A stretch of 64,000 nucleotides of DNA from Klebsiella aerogenes (GCA_029027985.1 CP119076.1:868001-932000); one strand, 5' to 3'. Counted from the first letter of the stretch, positions 26,465 to 34,069 are shown. Notes: generated by a model from the sequence alone, not told the origin. Translations and numbers: made by a program.

Positions 26465-27610
26465 TTATTTTAATTTTTCTAGCAAATATTCCGTGAAGTT
26501 AAGTAAATCAAATTCTTTATTTTTTCCGGCGATCAATTGCAGGGCCACCGGGCGACGCTCAATTTCACCAAGCGGCAGGCTCAGCGCCGGGTGGCCGCTT
26601 AAATTAAACGGGCGAACCAGACGGGTGAGATTCACTACGTTGAGCGGATTGGCCGCTTCCTCGAGCGACGGCGGACAATCCGGCAGCGTCGGTAACAGAA
26701 TCAACGGCGTCTTCGCCAGTTGTGTATCCACCGCGGCGCTAAATGCCTGACGCACGTTTTCCGCCGCCTGCCGCTGCTGCGGACTGATTTCCGCGCCAGC
26801 GCGGATCCGTTGTGCGACGTCCGGAGCCAGATTTGGCGCGTCGATGATAGGGTGGAACGCCTGCCAGTTCTCCTGGCTTATGACCGTGAGCCCGGCCTGA
26901 TGCGCCTCATGGAATCCGGGTAGTTCGGCGGATGTCCACGACAGCCCCGCATGCTGCAGACGCGCGACGATGAGTTGTTCAATGGCGGGCGTTGCCGTGC
27001 CGGCCAGATAGCTTATCGCGGGCGCTGCGCCGCCTGACGTCGATGCGGTTTCGCCCAGCGCTTTCGCCAGCGCCTGACGCAGAGTGGTGATATCGCGGGC
27101 AAACAAGCCGACGCAGTCGAGTGAACTCTGCGCTGGCATGACCCCGGCGCGACTGAGGCGGCCAAAGCTCGGCTTCAGGCCAATAATGCCGCAGCAGGCG
27201 GCAGGCATCCGTACCGAGCCGCCGGTGTCGGTGCCCACGGCGAAGTCGACTTCACCGGCGGCGACCACGGCGGCAGAACCGCTGGACGAGCCGCCGGGGA
27301 TCAGCGACGGATAATGCGGGTTCAGCGGCGTACCGCTCCATGGGTTGATGCCGGTGACGCCAAATGCCAGCTCATGCAGGGTGGTTTTGCCGCGAAGCTG
27401 GCAGCCGTGATCGAGTAGCGCCTGGACCACGGCGGCATGGTCGGCGGCTGGCGGCGTATCTTGCAGCACCGGGCTGCCGGCGCGGGTCGGGAAACCGGCG
27501 ATATCGAGGCTGTCTTTGACCGCAAACGTCAGCCCGTCTTTGCCGAGGCTGAAGCGCGAGATAAACCCGGATTGCGCGTTTTCTGTCTCTGTTCGATGTT
27601 CAGTCGTCAT
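26465..27610 (-). CDS. iacH: IacH, amidase-family protein
   Basis: A 381-residue amidase-signature hydrolase. Visible are the Lys of VKDSLDIAG, the Gly/Ser-rich IPGGSSSGSAAVVAAGEVDFAVGTDTGGSVRMPAACCGIIGLKPSFGR signature shown in part here, which supplies the Ser-cisSer-Lys triad, and a C-terminal VALQLIAGKNKEFDLL end. In iac clusters IacH acts late, releasing a carboxylated or amine product from the ring-opened intermediate. It is the first gene of the iac operon; the promoter should lie within 27611-27931. Confidence 0.88.
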   Translation of the reverse strand: MTTEHRTETENAQSGFISRFSLGKDGLTFAVKDSLDIAGFPTRAGSPVLQDTPPAADHAAVVQALLDHGCQLRGKTTLHELAFGVTGINPWSGTPLNPHYPSLIPGGSSSGSAAVVAAGEVDFAVGTDTGGSVRMPAACCGIIGLKPSFGRLSRAGVMPAQSSLDCVGLFARDITTLRQALAKALGETASTSGGAAPAISYLAGTATPAIEQLIVARLQHAGLSWTSAELPGFHEAHQAGLTVISQENWQAFHPIIDAPNLAPDVAQRIRAGAEISPQQRQAAENVRQAFSAAVDTQLAKTPLILLPTLPDCPPSLEEAANPLNVVNLTRLVRPFNLSGHPALSLPLGEIERRPVALQLIAGKNKEFDLLNFTEYLLEKLK

Positions 27611-27931
27611 GATTCACATATCCGTTTAGTGGTGACACTTGCCGCCTGCCTGCAACTCTATTTAGGGTATAAATGACTAAAAAACGACCCGCTGGCGTCT
27701 GAGGTAATCTTGTCATTAAAACTTGAAAATTCAAGTAATCTGTTGGCGGGTTTTTACGGTGGAAATAGCGATAAGATCGTTTTATAAAACAAAGATAATT
27801 TTTAATTTATTGATTTTATTTAATAAAATTTAATGGATAAATTTTAATCTCTTGAGGGCCGTCACAAAAACAAATGCAAAATATAAGTTAAAAAAATGAT
27901 AAAAAAGTGTGCGAAAAACGAAGGGTAGGGT
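27611..27931. promoter_or_regulatory. iacH upstream region, strongly AT-rich
   Basis: About 320 bases without a gene between the iacR terminator and iacH. The part from about 27770 to 27930 is notably AT-rich compared with the genes on both sides. It must hold the main iac promoter; no convincing -35/-10 pair was fixed. It contains the 16-base inverted repeat at 27721-27736. Confidence 0.6.
27721..27736. promoter_or_regulatory. Candidate MarR-type operator upstream of iacH
   Basis: A perfect inverted repeat ACTTGAA-AA-TTCAAGT lies 111 bases upstream of the iacH start, in the AT-rich gap between iacR and iacH. MarR-family dimers bind such sites of about 16 bases. That IacR binds here is inference. 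Confidence 0.5.
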
Positions 27932-27968
27932 AAAAAAAAAGAATAACCATTTGCGATAAATGGTTATT
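27932..27968 (-). terminator. Terminator of iacR
   Basis: An 11-base-pair hairpin (AATAACCATTT/AAATGGTTATT, loop GCGAT) followed on the minus strand by nine T after one C. It directly follows the iacR stop, so iacR is transcribed apart from iacHABICDEFG although it lies upstream on the same strand. Confidence 0.88.
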
Positions 27969-27980
27969 ATTGTGAAGGGA

Positions 27981-28457
27981 TTAATCGTCGAAATTATGCA
28001 GAATTAGAGCCAGCACCTGATTCATTTTCTTTTCCTGCGCTGGGGTGATGCCCTTAAATGCTTTGGCGAAGATGATTTCCGCTAACGCCCGGGCTTCCGC
28101 AACCTTGGCCTCGCCGGCGGCCGTGAGTTCCGCTTCGGTTACCCGGCCATCGCTGGCGCTGACGTGAGTGGTCAGCAGGCCGTCATCGCGCAGGCGGCCA
28201 ACGATTTTGGTCACGGTCGGCATCTTGCTAACGGCATATTCGGTAATGCGCGAGATGCTGGCGCGATGGTACTGATGAACCAGCATCAGCACGCGGAAAC
28301 GGGAAAGATCGATATCGATTTTTTTGAGCTCTATTTCCATTAACTGGGTGTAGCGGGCGTAAACGTTAACCACCCAGAAGAAGGGAAACTCTTCTTTATG
28401 GAAGCGGCTTTCATGGCTCTCTGGCGGGGTCGAAGAGTGAGTCTTATCCACAAGCAT
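27981..28457 (-). CDS. iacR: IacR, MarR family regulator of auxin degradation
   Basis: A MarR-type regulator of about 158 residues with a winged helix (RFRVLMLVHQYHRASISRITEYAVSKMPTVTKIVGRLRDDGLL) and helices for dimer formation at both ends. IacR proteins repress iac genes and release DNA on binding indole-3-acetate. Start choice is uncertain: the ATG at 28457 follows AAGGAG with no spacer, whereas a GTG two codons later (28451) has the same AAGGAG at a normal distance of six bases and may be the true start. The frame extended to 28625 would overlap the next gene and is not family-like. Confidence 0.88.
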   Translation of the reverse strand: MLVDKTHSSTPPESHESRFHKEEFPFFWVVNVYARYTQLMEIELKKIDIDLSRFRVLMLVHQYHRASISRITEYAVSKMPTVTKIVGRLRDDGLLTTHVSASDGRVTEAELTAAGEAKVAEARALAEIIFAKAFKGITPAQEKKMNQVLALILHNFDD

Positions 28458-28508
28458 CTCCTTGCCTGACGACGGTAGAATGCGCAGATGGTATGCGTAT
28501 TTGGCGGT

Positions 28509-28525
28509 TATTGCAAAACGCAATA
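28509..28525. promoter_or_regulatory. Inverted repeat upstream of iacR
   Basis: TATTGC-AAAAC-GCAATA lies 52 bases upstream of the iacR start in the 150-base gap to the divergent metal exporter gene. It is a candidate autoregulatory operator; it differs in sequence from the repeat upstream of iacH. Confidence 0.4.
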
Positions 28526-28607
28526 CAGTTGTAATAAGACCCCGCGATGCTGAGACGGCGAACCTGATGACGGCACAACGCGAGGCTTTTTTAAAGGTGA
28601 TGACATC

Positions 28608-29567
28608 ATGATAACCATTCGTCATTTAACGCATGATAAACGCCTGCTGCTGGCAGGTGTGCTGGGGATTGCGCTTTTGTGGGCGGGTATGACGCTGCAT
28701 GCTCACTGGGGGGCATTTATCCAGTGGTGCCTGGCGACGCAAATTACCCTGCATCGCTACCTGGTCATGTACCTGTTACAGCTCAACAACCACCAGTACA
28801 GCGGTGGTATCTGGCTGTTAGTCGGCGCGTTTCTCTATGGCGTGCTGCACGCCATCGGGCCAGGACACGGCAAATTTATCGTGACGACCTATCTCAGCAC
28901 CAATCAGGAAAGCCAGGCGGCGGCGCGGGTGGTGCCATTTCTTGGCAGCCTGATGCAGGGGGTGAGCGCGATACTCTTCGTCTTTATCCTTGCGGTAGGG
29001 CTGAACCTGGCTTCCGGCGATCTCAGCGCCAGCCGCTGGTATGTGGAGAAAATCAGCGCCCTGATGATTGGCGTGTTCGGCGGGTTCGTTATCTATCAGG
29101 CGCTGAAAAGTATGTGGCCACGAAAAATGAGCATCAGCGCGTTGACGCCTCTGCATGAACATGATGAACAGTGCGGCTGCGGCCACCATGGCGTCGGGCG
29201 CGAGCTACCCGGCGCAGACTGGAAAACCCGCCTCGGCGTGGTGCTGGCGATCGGCGCTCGGCCGTGCAGCGGCGCGATCATGATCCTGATGTTCGCTAAC
29301 GCGCTGGGTATTGTCAGCTGGGGCATCGCGGCGGTGATGACCATGGCGCTTGGTACTGCGCTCTCGATCCTCGGGCTGTCGCTGGCGGTGCGCTACGCGC
29401 GCAGCCGGGTGGTCAGCCTGTTTGCCGCCGATGGCCGCCAGCTTTACTGGCTGGTGCCGATGATTAAAATAATGGGCGGCGTGTTGCTCATTTTGTTCGC
29501 CGCGGTATTGTTTCTGACCGTGATCCCGATTAGCGCCAATGGCGATTTTATTGCCGCTGGCTGCTAG
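28608..29567 (+). CDS. NicO/RcnA-type nickel-cobalt transporter
   Basis: A 319-residue inner membrane protein of the NicO superfamily with about seven helices. Key motifs are HAIGPGHGKFIVTTYL (about residues 80-95) and a cytoplasmic His/Cys-rich loop LHEHDEQCGCGHHGVG (about 183-198), then AIGARPCSGAIMILMFANALGI. RcnA-type members export Ni/Co. No RcnR-type repressor gene lies next to it. It is divergent from iacR but seems unrelated to auxin breakdown. Start preceded by AAAGGTGATGACATC. Confidence 0.85.
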   Translation: MITIRHLTHDKRLLLAGVLGIALLWAGMTLHAHWGAFIQWCLATQITLHRYLVMYLLQLNNHQYSGGIWLLVGAFLYGVLHAIGPGHGKFIVTTYLSTNQESQAAARVVPFLGSLMQGVSAILFVFILAVGLNLASGDLSASRWYVEKISALMIGVFGGFVIYQALKSMWPRKMSISALTPLHEHDEQCGCGHHGVGRELPGADWKTRLGVVLAIGARPCSGAIMILMFANALGIVSWGIAAVMTMALGTALSILGLSLAVRYARSRVVSLFAADGRQLYWLVPMIKIMGGVLLILFAAVLFLTVIPISANGDFIAAGC

Positions 29568-30070
29568 TCATTCTCCAGCAGGCGCATAAATACCCGCAGC
29601 GCCTCGTCTAACTGCTGGCGCTGCGTGTCCGATAGCCCTGCCAGCAGCTGATGCTCATTTGCGACGTGGGTTTCCACTGCCCCATCGATCAGGCGTCGTC
29701 CCTCCGGCGTCAGCGCCACCAGCATGCTGCGCGCATCCTGCGGATTAGACAGCCGCGTAATCAAGCCGCGTTTTTCCAGCGCCTTGAGGCGATGGGTCAT
29801 GGTGCCGGATGTAATCATCAGGGTGGAAAAAAGCTGCGTTGGCGATAACACAAAGGGCTCGCCGGTGCGGCGCAGCGTCGCCAGCATGTCAAATTCCCAG
29901 CGCACCAAAGAATGTTTAACAAATGCCGCCTCCACGCGCGGTTCCAGCAGCATGGCGCAGCGTTTCAGGCGGCCAATCGGCCCCATCGGGCGGCAGTCCA
30001 GATCGGGGCGTTCGCGCTGCCATTGGGAGAGGATGCGGTCAACGGCATCCGCCTGCGGTGATTTGTCCAT
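29564..30070 (-). CDS. PecS-like MarR family regulator
   Basis: A 168-residue MarR protein with an extra N-terminal helix ending in ERPDLDCRPMGPIGRLKR, a hallmark of the PecS/urate-responsive branch (compare WRNERPDLDVEPM in Dickeya PecS). The winged helix follows (LSPTQLFSTLMITSGTMTHRLKALEKRGLITR). It is divergent from a PecM-like exporter, the classic pecS-pecM arrangement, with two CTTGATAT operators between them. PecS regulators respond to urate or pH/oxidative signals at plant or host surfaces; the ligand here is inferred. Its end overlaps the NicO gene by 4 bases. Confidence 0.85.
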   Translation of the reverse strand: MDKSPQADAVDRILSQWQRERPDLDCRPMGPIGRLKRCAMLLEPRVEAAFVKHSLVRWEFDMLATLRRTGEPFVLSPTQLFSTLMITSGTMTHRLKALEKRGLITRLSNPQDARSMLVALTPEGRRLIDGAVETHVANEHQLLAGLSDTQRQQLDEALRVFMRLLEND

Positions 30071-30084
30071 TTGTGCCTACTTGT

Positions 30085-30142
30085 CTTGATATCAAGATAT
30101 TTATCGATACATACTTGCAACATAATTTACCTTGATATGAAG
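30085..30142. promoter_or_regulatory. Paired operator in the pecS-pecM divergent promoter
   Basis: A perfect 12-base palindrome CTTGATATCAAG (30085-30096) and a near copy CTTGATATGAAG (30131-30142) lie in the 80-base gap between the divergent genes. Spacing centre to centre is 46 bases. They are strong candidates for binding of the MarR-type regulator. Confidence 0.75.
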
Positions 30143-30150
30143 ATAAAATC

Positions 30151-31017
30151 ATGGCCTTTTTCACTCGTAATCTGGCGGTGGATCTCCTGCTTACCGCCCT
30201 GGCTCCTGCTATCTGGGGGACGACCTATATCGTGACTTCGCAGTTTCTGCCGCCGGATCGTCCCTTTATTGCGGCGTTGTTGCGAGTATTGCCCGCTGGG
30301 ATAGCGTTGCTACTGTGGAGCCGCCGCGTTCCGCTGCGCGGCGAGTGGTGGAAGCTGGTTATTACCGGCATTTTGAATATTGGCGCGTTTCAGGCGCTGT
30401 TGTTTATCGCGGCCTACCGTTTACCTGGCGGTCTGGCGGCGGTGATCGGCGCCATCCAGCCGCTGTTGGTGATGCTGTTGGCCTGGAGCGTTGACCGCCA
30501 ACGCTCGCCGTGGCTGGCGGTGGTCTCCGCCTGCGCTGGGATTATCGGCATGGCGATGCTGCTGCTCTCGCCGCAGACGGTGCTCGACCCGTTAGGTATC
30601 GGGGCCGCATTCCTCGGTGCGATCAGCATGGCACTGGGGACCTGGCTGTCGCGGCGCTGGGCGCTTTCTTTGCCGGTTGTGGCGATGACCGGGTGGCAAC
30701 TGTTAATTGGCGGGATTGTGCTGTTGCCCATCGCGCTGCTGGTGGACCCGCCGCTGCGCCAGGTCACGATGCCGCAGGCCGCTGGCTATGTGTGGCTATG
30801 CGTTGCCGGAGCGATGTTGGCCTATGGCTTATGGTTTCGCGGAATCAGCCGTTTGTCGCCGGTGTCGGTGTCGGCGATGAGCCTGTTAAGCCCGGTGACG
30901 GCGGTGCTGCTGGGATGGGTATTTCTCGGGCAGAGCATAAAAGGAATGGCGCTGGTGGGGCTTATCGTGGTGCTGGCGAGCGTGCTATCGATTCAACGGG
31001 CGCTGGCGAAGCGCTGA
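30151..31017 (+). CDS. PecM-like EamA family exporter
   Basis: A 288-residue, 10-helix drug/metabolite transporter with two EamA repeats (about residues 10-140 and 150-285). Early motif LAPAIWGTTYIVTSQFLPPDRP matches PecM of Dickeya, which exports the pigment indigoidine or a related compound. Divergent from the PecS-like gene. No indigoidine synthase is present nearby, so the exported compound is unknown. Confidence 0.87.
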   Translation: MAFFTRNLAVDLLLTALAPAIWGTTYIVTSQFLPPDRPFIAALLRVLPAGIALLLWSRRVPLRGEWWKLVITGILNIGAFQALLFIAAYRLPGGLAAVIGAIQPLLVMLLAWSVDRQRSPWLAVVSACAGIIGMAMLLLSPQTVLDPLGIGAAFLGAISMALGTWLSRRWALSLPVVAMTGWQLLIGGIVLLPIALLVDPPLRQVTMPQAAGYVWLCVAGAMLAYGLWFRGISRLSPVSVSAMSLLSPVTAVLLGWVFLGQSIKGMALVGLIVVLASVLSIQRALAKR

Positions 31018-31019
31018 CG

Positions 31020-31043
31020 TTAAAAAGCCCCATTAAAGGGGCT
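31020..31043 (-). terminator. Terminator between convergent pecM-like and DUF1471 genes
   Basis: Stem AGCCCC/GGGGCT with an ATTAAA loop. The T-run is on the minus strand, so it best serves the DUF1471 gene; it may also slow the pecM-like transcript. Confidence 0.6.
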
Positions 31044-31129
31044 CGACATTGCCGTGTATATAACGTGGCGGGAGCCAGACCAGCCGTCCTGAGACGACCT
31101 GTCCGGCAGCTCCCTCTGCGACCATTCGG

Positions 31130-31342
31130 TTATTTAGACAGTTCCGCCGTCATATGTACCTGATTACCGGTATAGGCTTCGGTAATGTGGTAAGAGGCAC
31201 CCTGTTCTTTAGCGATTGCAGCGATTTTTGCTTCTGCACTGTCCAGGGTATCGGAGGTTACGCTCACCGGGTGAGCCGCAAAGCTAGCGAAAGAAACCAG
31301 AGACAGCATACCGGCAGCAGCAAGTAATTTTACGTTTTTCAT
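31130..31342 (-). CDS. Small periplasmic DUF1471 (YhcN/BhsA-type) protein
   Basis: A 70-residue secreted protein. The signal peptide (MKNVKLLAAAGMLSLVSFASFA) is followed by one DUF1471 domain, AHPVSVTSDTLDSAEAKIAAIAKEQGASYHITEAYTGNQVHMTAELSK in essence: a short alpha-beta fold ending in a strand. Relatives are stress-induced periplasmic or envelope proteins that affect biofilm, copper or acid response. No partner gene is adjacent. The ATG is preceded by AAAAGGATAAACACC, a good ribosome site. Confidence 0.87.
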   Translation of the reverse strand: MKNVKLLAAAGMLSLVSFASFAAHPVSVTSDTLDSAEAKIAAIAKEQGASYHITEAYTGNQVHMTAELSK

Positions 31343-31712
31343 GGTGTTTATCCTTTTAACTTTTATGGTGGAAAGCGTTGTGCTTTCGATGGGACTTATA
31401 ATAAGTCTGCTAACTATAACGCGCGTTGCAAAAAGTGCGATTTAGATCACATTTTTATGACGGATTGATGACCATGAATTGACGATTTATTTAAAAATAA
31501 CAATAAAAACATTGTGTTGTTTGTGTGTGGTGAAAGTGCTGAATTACCGTACACCGGCTTTTTTCCCTCGCTGATATTTCTTTTGATATTGATTGCATGA
31601 ATGAATTGGCTGCTTTTTGTTCACCACGTCGGCGATACTTCGTCCACTGGCGAAGCATTCACGGCGACCTTCACGCTACAGTGCGGCTTTATCCCTTCTG
31701 GAGGAATAGAGG
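31343..31712. other. Intergenic region between DUF1471 and ABM genes
   Basis: About 370 bases, AT-rich, holding the divergent promoters of both flanking genes. No operator, RNA or small gene was recognised. Confidence 0.5.
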
Positions 31713-32030
31713 ATGATTGCGGTACTCTTTGAAGCACAGGTTACGGCGGCGCAGCAGGAACGATACTTAACCCTGGCGGCGCAGTTGAAGCCGCTGCTTG
31801 AGACCATCGATGGCTTTATCGCCATCGAGCGTTTTCAAAGTCTGAGCACGCCCGGGAAGATTCTGTCGCTGTCGTGGTGGCGGGATGAGCAGGCGGTGGC
31901 GGCCTGGAAGCGTAATGTTTGCCATCAGGCGGCGCAGCGGGAAGGGCGGGAGTCTATCTTTGCCGATTATCAGATCCGCGTTGCGCAGGTGCTGCGTGAA
32001 TATCAGATGCCGAGCCCGCGCTCAGCATAG
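31713..32030 (+). CDS. Antibiotic biosynthesis monooxygenase (ABM) domain protein
   Basis: A 105-residue ferredoxin-like (dimeric alpha-beta barrel) ABM protein: MIAVLFEAQVTAAQQERYLTLAAQLKPLLETIDGFIAIERFQSL and then LSLSWWRDEQAVAAWKRN and H(Q)AAQREGRE, the usual family pattern. Such proteins oxidise quinone-like molecules or degrade heme-like compounds, often with unknown natural substrate. A strong GGAGGAATAGAGG ribosome site precedes it, and a regulator gene follows after 21 bases, so the two form an operon. Confidence 0.85.
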   Translation: MIAVLFEAQVTAAQQERYLTLAAQLKPLLETIDGFIAIERFQSLSTPGKILSLSWWRDEQAVAAWKRNVCHQAAQREGRESIFADYQIRVAQVLREYQMPSPRSA

Positions 32031-32051
32031 TGAACTTTATCCGGAGGCGCC

Positions 32052-32753
32052 ATGTTGCAACCGACTGTTGTGATTAATGATGATGAAGCGCTGGCCGTGG
32101 CGATGGCGGCGGTTGCCGCGGCGATGGCCGACCCTTCACGGGTGAAAATGCTCTGCGCATTAATGGATGGCCGGGCGTGGACCGCGACTGAGCTTTCCGG
32201 CGCCGCAGATATTTCGCCGTCAACCGCCAGCGCCCATCTTAGCCGACTGGTCAGCAGCCGCTTGCTGGTCTGCCTGGCGCAGGGGCGGCATCGCTACTAT
32301 CGTCTGGCGGGAGGCGATGTCGCCGGATTACTGGAAAACATGATGGCGATGGCAGGTAAAAGCGCCGTGCCGCTGGCCACGCGCACGCCGGGAACGTTGC
32401 GGATGGCGCGTACCTGTTACGATCACCTGGCCGGCGAGGTGGCGGTGGCTATCTATGATTTCCTGCAGCAGGAAGCATGGCTGACTGCCGACGGCGCGGC
32501 GTTGAGCGCTGCGGGGGAGGCTAACTTTTCCCGTTTAGGGATCTCGCTCGATGCGGGGACCCGCCGCAAAGCGTGCTGCGTCTGCCTCGACTGGAGCGAG
32601 CGCCGCTCTCATCTTGGCGGAGCCGCGGGCGCCGCTCTGCTACAGTGGGGCGTGAAAAAAGGCTGGTTCACGCTGACGCCTGGCTATCGGGAGGTGACGA
32701 TTAGCGACGCCGGTAAGCGAGCGCTGCGTCAGCACTTTCGTTTGTCGCTGTAG
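32052..32753 (+). CDS. ArsR-type winged-helix transcriptional regulator
   Basis: A 233-residue regulator with an ArsR-like winged helix at the N-terminus (MADPSRVKMLCALMDGRAWTATELSGAADISPSTASAHLSRLVSSRLL, about residues 31-80). The long C-terminal part contains CCVCLDWSERRSHLGG and a WF region near the end. The cysteines CCVC could bind a metal or a thiol-reactive signal, but this is speculation. It is co-transcribed with the ABM gene and probably controls it. Confidence 0.85.
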   Translation: MLQPTVVINDDEALAVAMAAVAAAMADPSRVKMLCALMDGRAWTATELSGAADISPSTASAHLSRLVSSRLLVCLAQGRHRYYRLAGGDVAGLLENMMAMAGKSAVPLATRTPGTLRMARTCYDHLAGEVAVAIYDFLQQEAWLTADGAALSAAGEANFSRLGISLDAGTRRKACCVCLDWSERRSHLGGAAGAALLQWGVKKGWFTLTPGYREVTISDAGKRALRQHFRLSL

Positions 32754-32774
32754 GCGCGGCAACGGCACGCGCGC

Positions 32775-33368
32775 TCAGCATTGATTCATATTGACGATTT
32801 GCTTGTGCATCACCTGCGAGCTATTCATGCCCAGCTTTTTCATAATATGAATGCGATGGCTGTGCACCGTCTTATGGTCGATATTGAGCAGCGACGCAAT
32901 TCGCTTGTTGTTATTGCAGGCGATAATAAGTTCCAGCACCTGGAGTTCCCGGGCGGTTAGCTTTCGCTGCGTACGCAAATACTGGAACTCCGGGTTTTCT
33001 TCCTGCGTTCTGGTAATTGCTGAGAATGCGTCTAAAGAAGACTTTTCCGTCAGGATGAGTAGGTTTTCCAGACCGATTAATTCCCGGCACAAACTCGCGA
33101 TATCGCTTTTCACCATCAATACCAACAACGTACAGCGCGAGAAATGAAAGCGCAGCTTGTTGAGTAATACTACCGTATCGGCGGCAGATATATCCTTGTG
33201 GATCATATTGAAGATCACCGTCTCAGCCAGGGGCGCAACGCCCCCTTGCACGATGTCTTGATAACTGGCCTGAGTGATATCCTGGTGAATATTGCTCAGA
33301 TAATCATGAATAGATTGGCCAATGATATTGTCGTCGGTGTACAGCAAGATATTGTTCAAGGGCATCAA
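32775..33368 (-). CDS. mrkI: MrkI, LuxR-type regulator of type 3 fimbriae
   Basis: A 197-residue LuxR-like regulator. The N-terminal part is a degenerate receiver-like domain; the C-terminal helix-turn-helix is LTARELQVLELIIACNNNKRIASLLNIDHKTVHSHRIHIMKKLGM (about residues 137-182). It overlaps the mrkH end by 4 bases, exactly the mrkHI pairing of K. pneumoniae, where MrkI helps activate the mrkABCDF fimbrial operon. No mrk structural gene lies in this window. Confidence 0.88.
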   Translation of the reverse strand: MMPLNNILLYTDDNIIGQSIHDYLSNIHQDITQASYQDIVQGGVAPLAETVIFNMIHKDISAADTVVLLNKLRFHFSRCTLLVLMVKSDIASLCRELIGLENLLILTEKSSLDAFSAITRTQEENPEFQYLRTQRKLTARELQVLELIIACNNNKRIASLLNIDHKTVHSHRIHIMKKLGMNSSQVMHKQIVNMNQC

Positions 33369-34069
33369 ACTCTCTTCTTCCGCTTTGCTTCCAGAATCAA
33401 ATCGATCAGCGTTTTTTCTATTTTTTTCCTGTCGTCGCTGCGGCGGAACTTAAACTGGCAGGAAATCTGGTAGTAGTTTTCCTGACTCTTCTCTTCGCTA
33501 TCCAGCGTGACCATCGCCACGTTCTTGATAACCAGATCAACGGTGATTTCGCCATATTCAGCCAGAGACAGAATGGCGTTTTTCAGCGTTGAGTTGTGGG
33601 CAAGGAATTTTAGATTCGGGCTTTGGGCAATCAGCGCGCAGCCACCGTCAGAAATATCCTTGATATCAAAAGCATAGTTCTCGCCATTTTTATGACGGCC
33701 ATGACAAAAGAAATCATTCTCATCGCGTAAACGAAAGCGCGGATCGCGTCGTCTTTGTACCACCTGGAGGCATTCCGGCAACGCAAACGCCACCTTATTG
33801 CTATTCTCCGCGTCGGCAGCGGAATTCTTCTGCCGCTGGGTGGTGAACTCGATCTTTCCTGAATCGCTATGCAAAATAAATTTGAATTTATTCCCCACCG
33901 GGATTTTTCTATCGCAGTGGATATGGAATTCAGCAAAATCGACACGCGCAATCTGAGTACTGATGCTTTTGTTATTAAAGAAAATTTCTATCTCTGTTTG
34001 CTTTCTTTGTTCCTCTCTAAAAATAGCAATGATTTCATACTTACTGGTTTTTATCGTTCCCTCTGGCAT
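33365..34069 (-). CDS. mrkH: MrkH, PilZ-domain cyclic-di-GMP-dependent activator
   Basis: A 234-residue protein, the same length as K. pneumoniae MrkH and closely similar from MPEGTIKTSKYEIIAIFREE onward. The PilZ domain shows the Arg-rich motif RRRDPR (residues 106-111) and DISDGG (138-143), the two elements that hold cyclic-di-GMP. When bound to it, MrkH activates mrkABCDF and its own mrkHI operon in K. pneumoniae. Here its usual target operon and mrkJ are not adjacent. The region is AT-richer than the flanking genes. Confidence 0.92.
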   Translation of the reverse strand: MPEGTIKTSKYEIIAIFREEQRKQTEIEIFFNNKSISTQIARVDFAEFHIHCDRKIPVGNKFKFILHSDSGKIEFTTQRQKNSAADAENSNKVAFALPECLQVVQRRRDPRFRLRDENDFFCHGRHKNGENYAFDIKDISDGGCALIAQSPNLKFLAHNSTLKNAILSLAEYGEITVDLVIKNVAMVTLDSEEKSQENYYQISCQFKFRRSDDRKKIEKTLIDLILEAKRKKRV

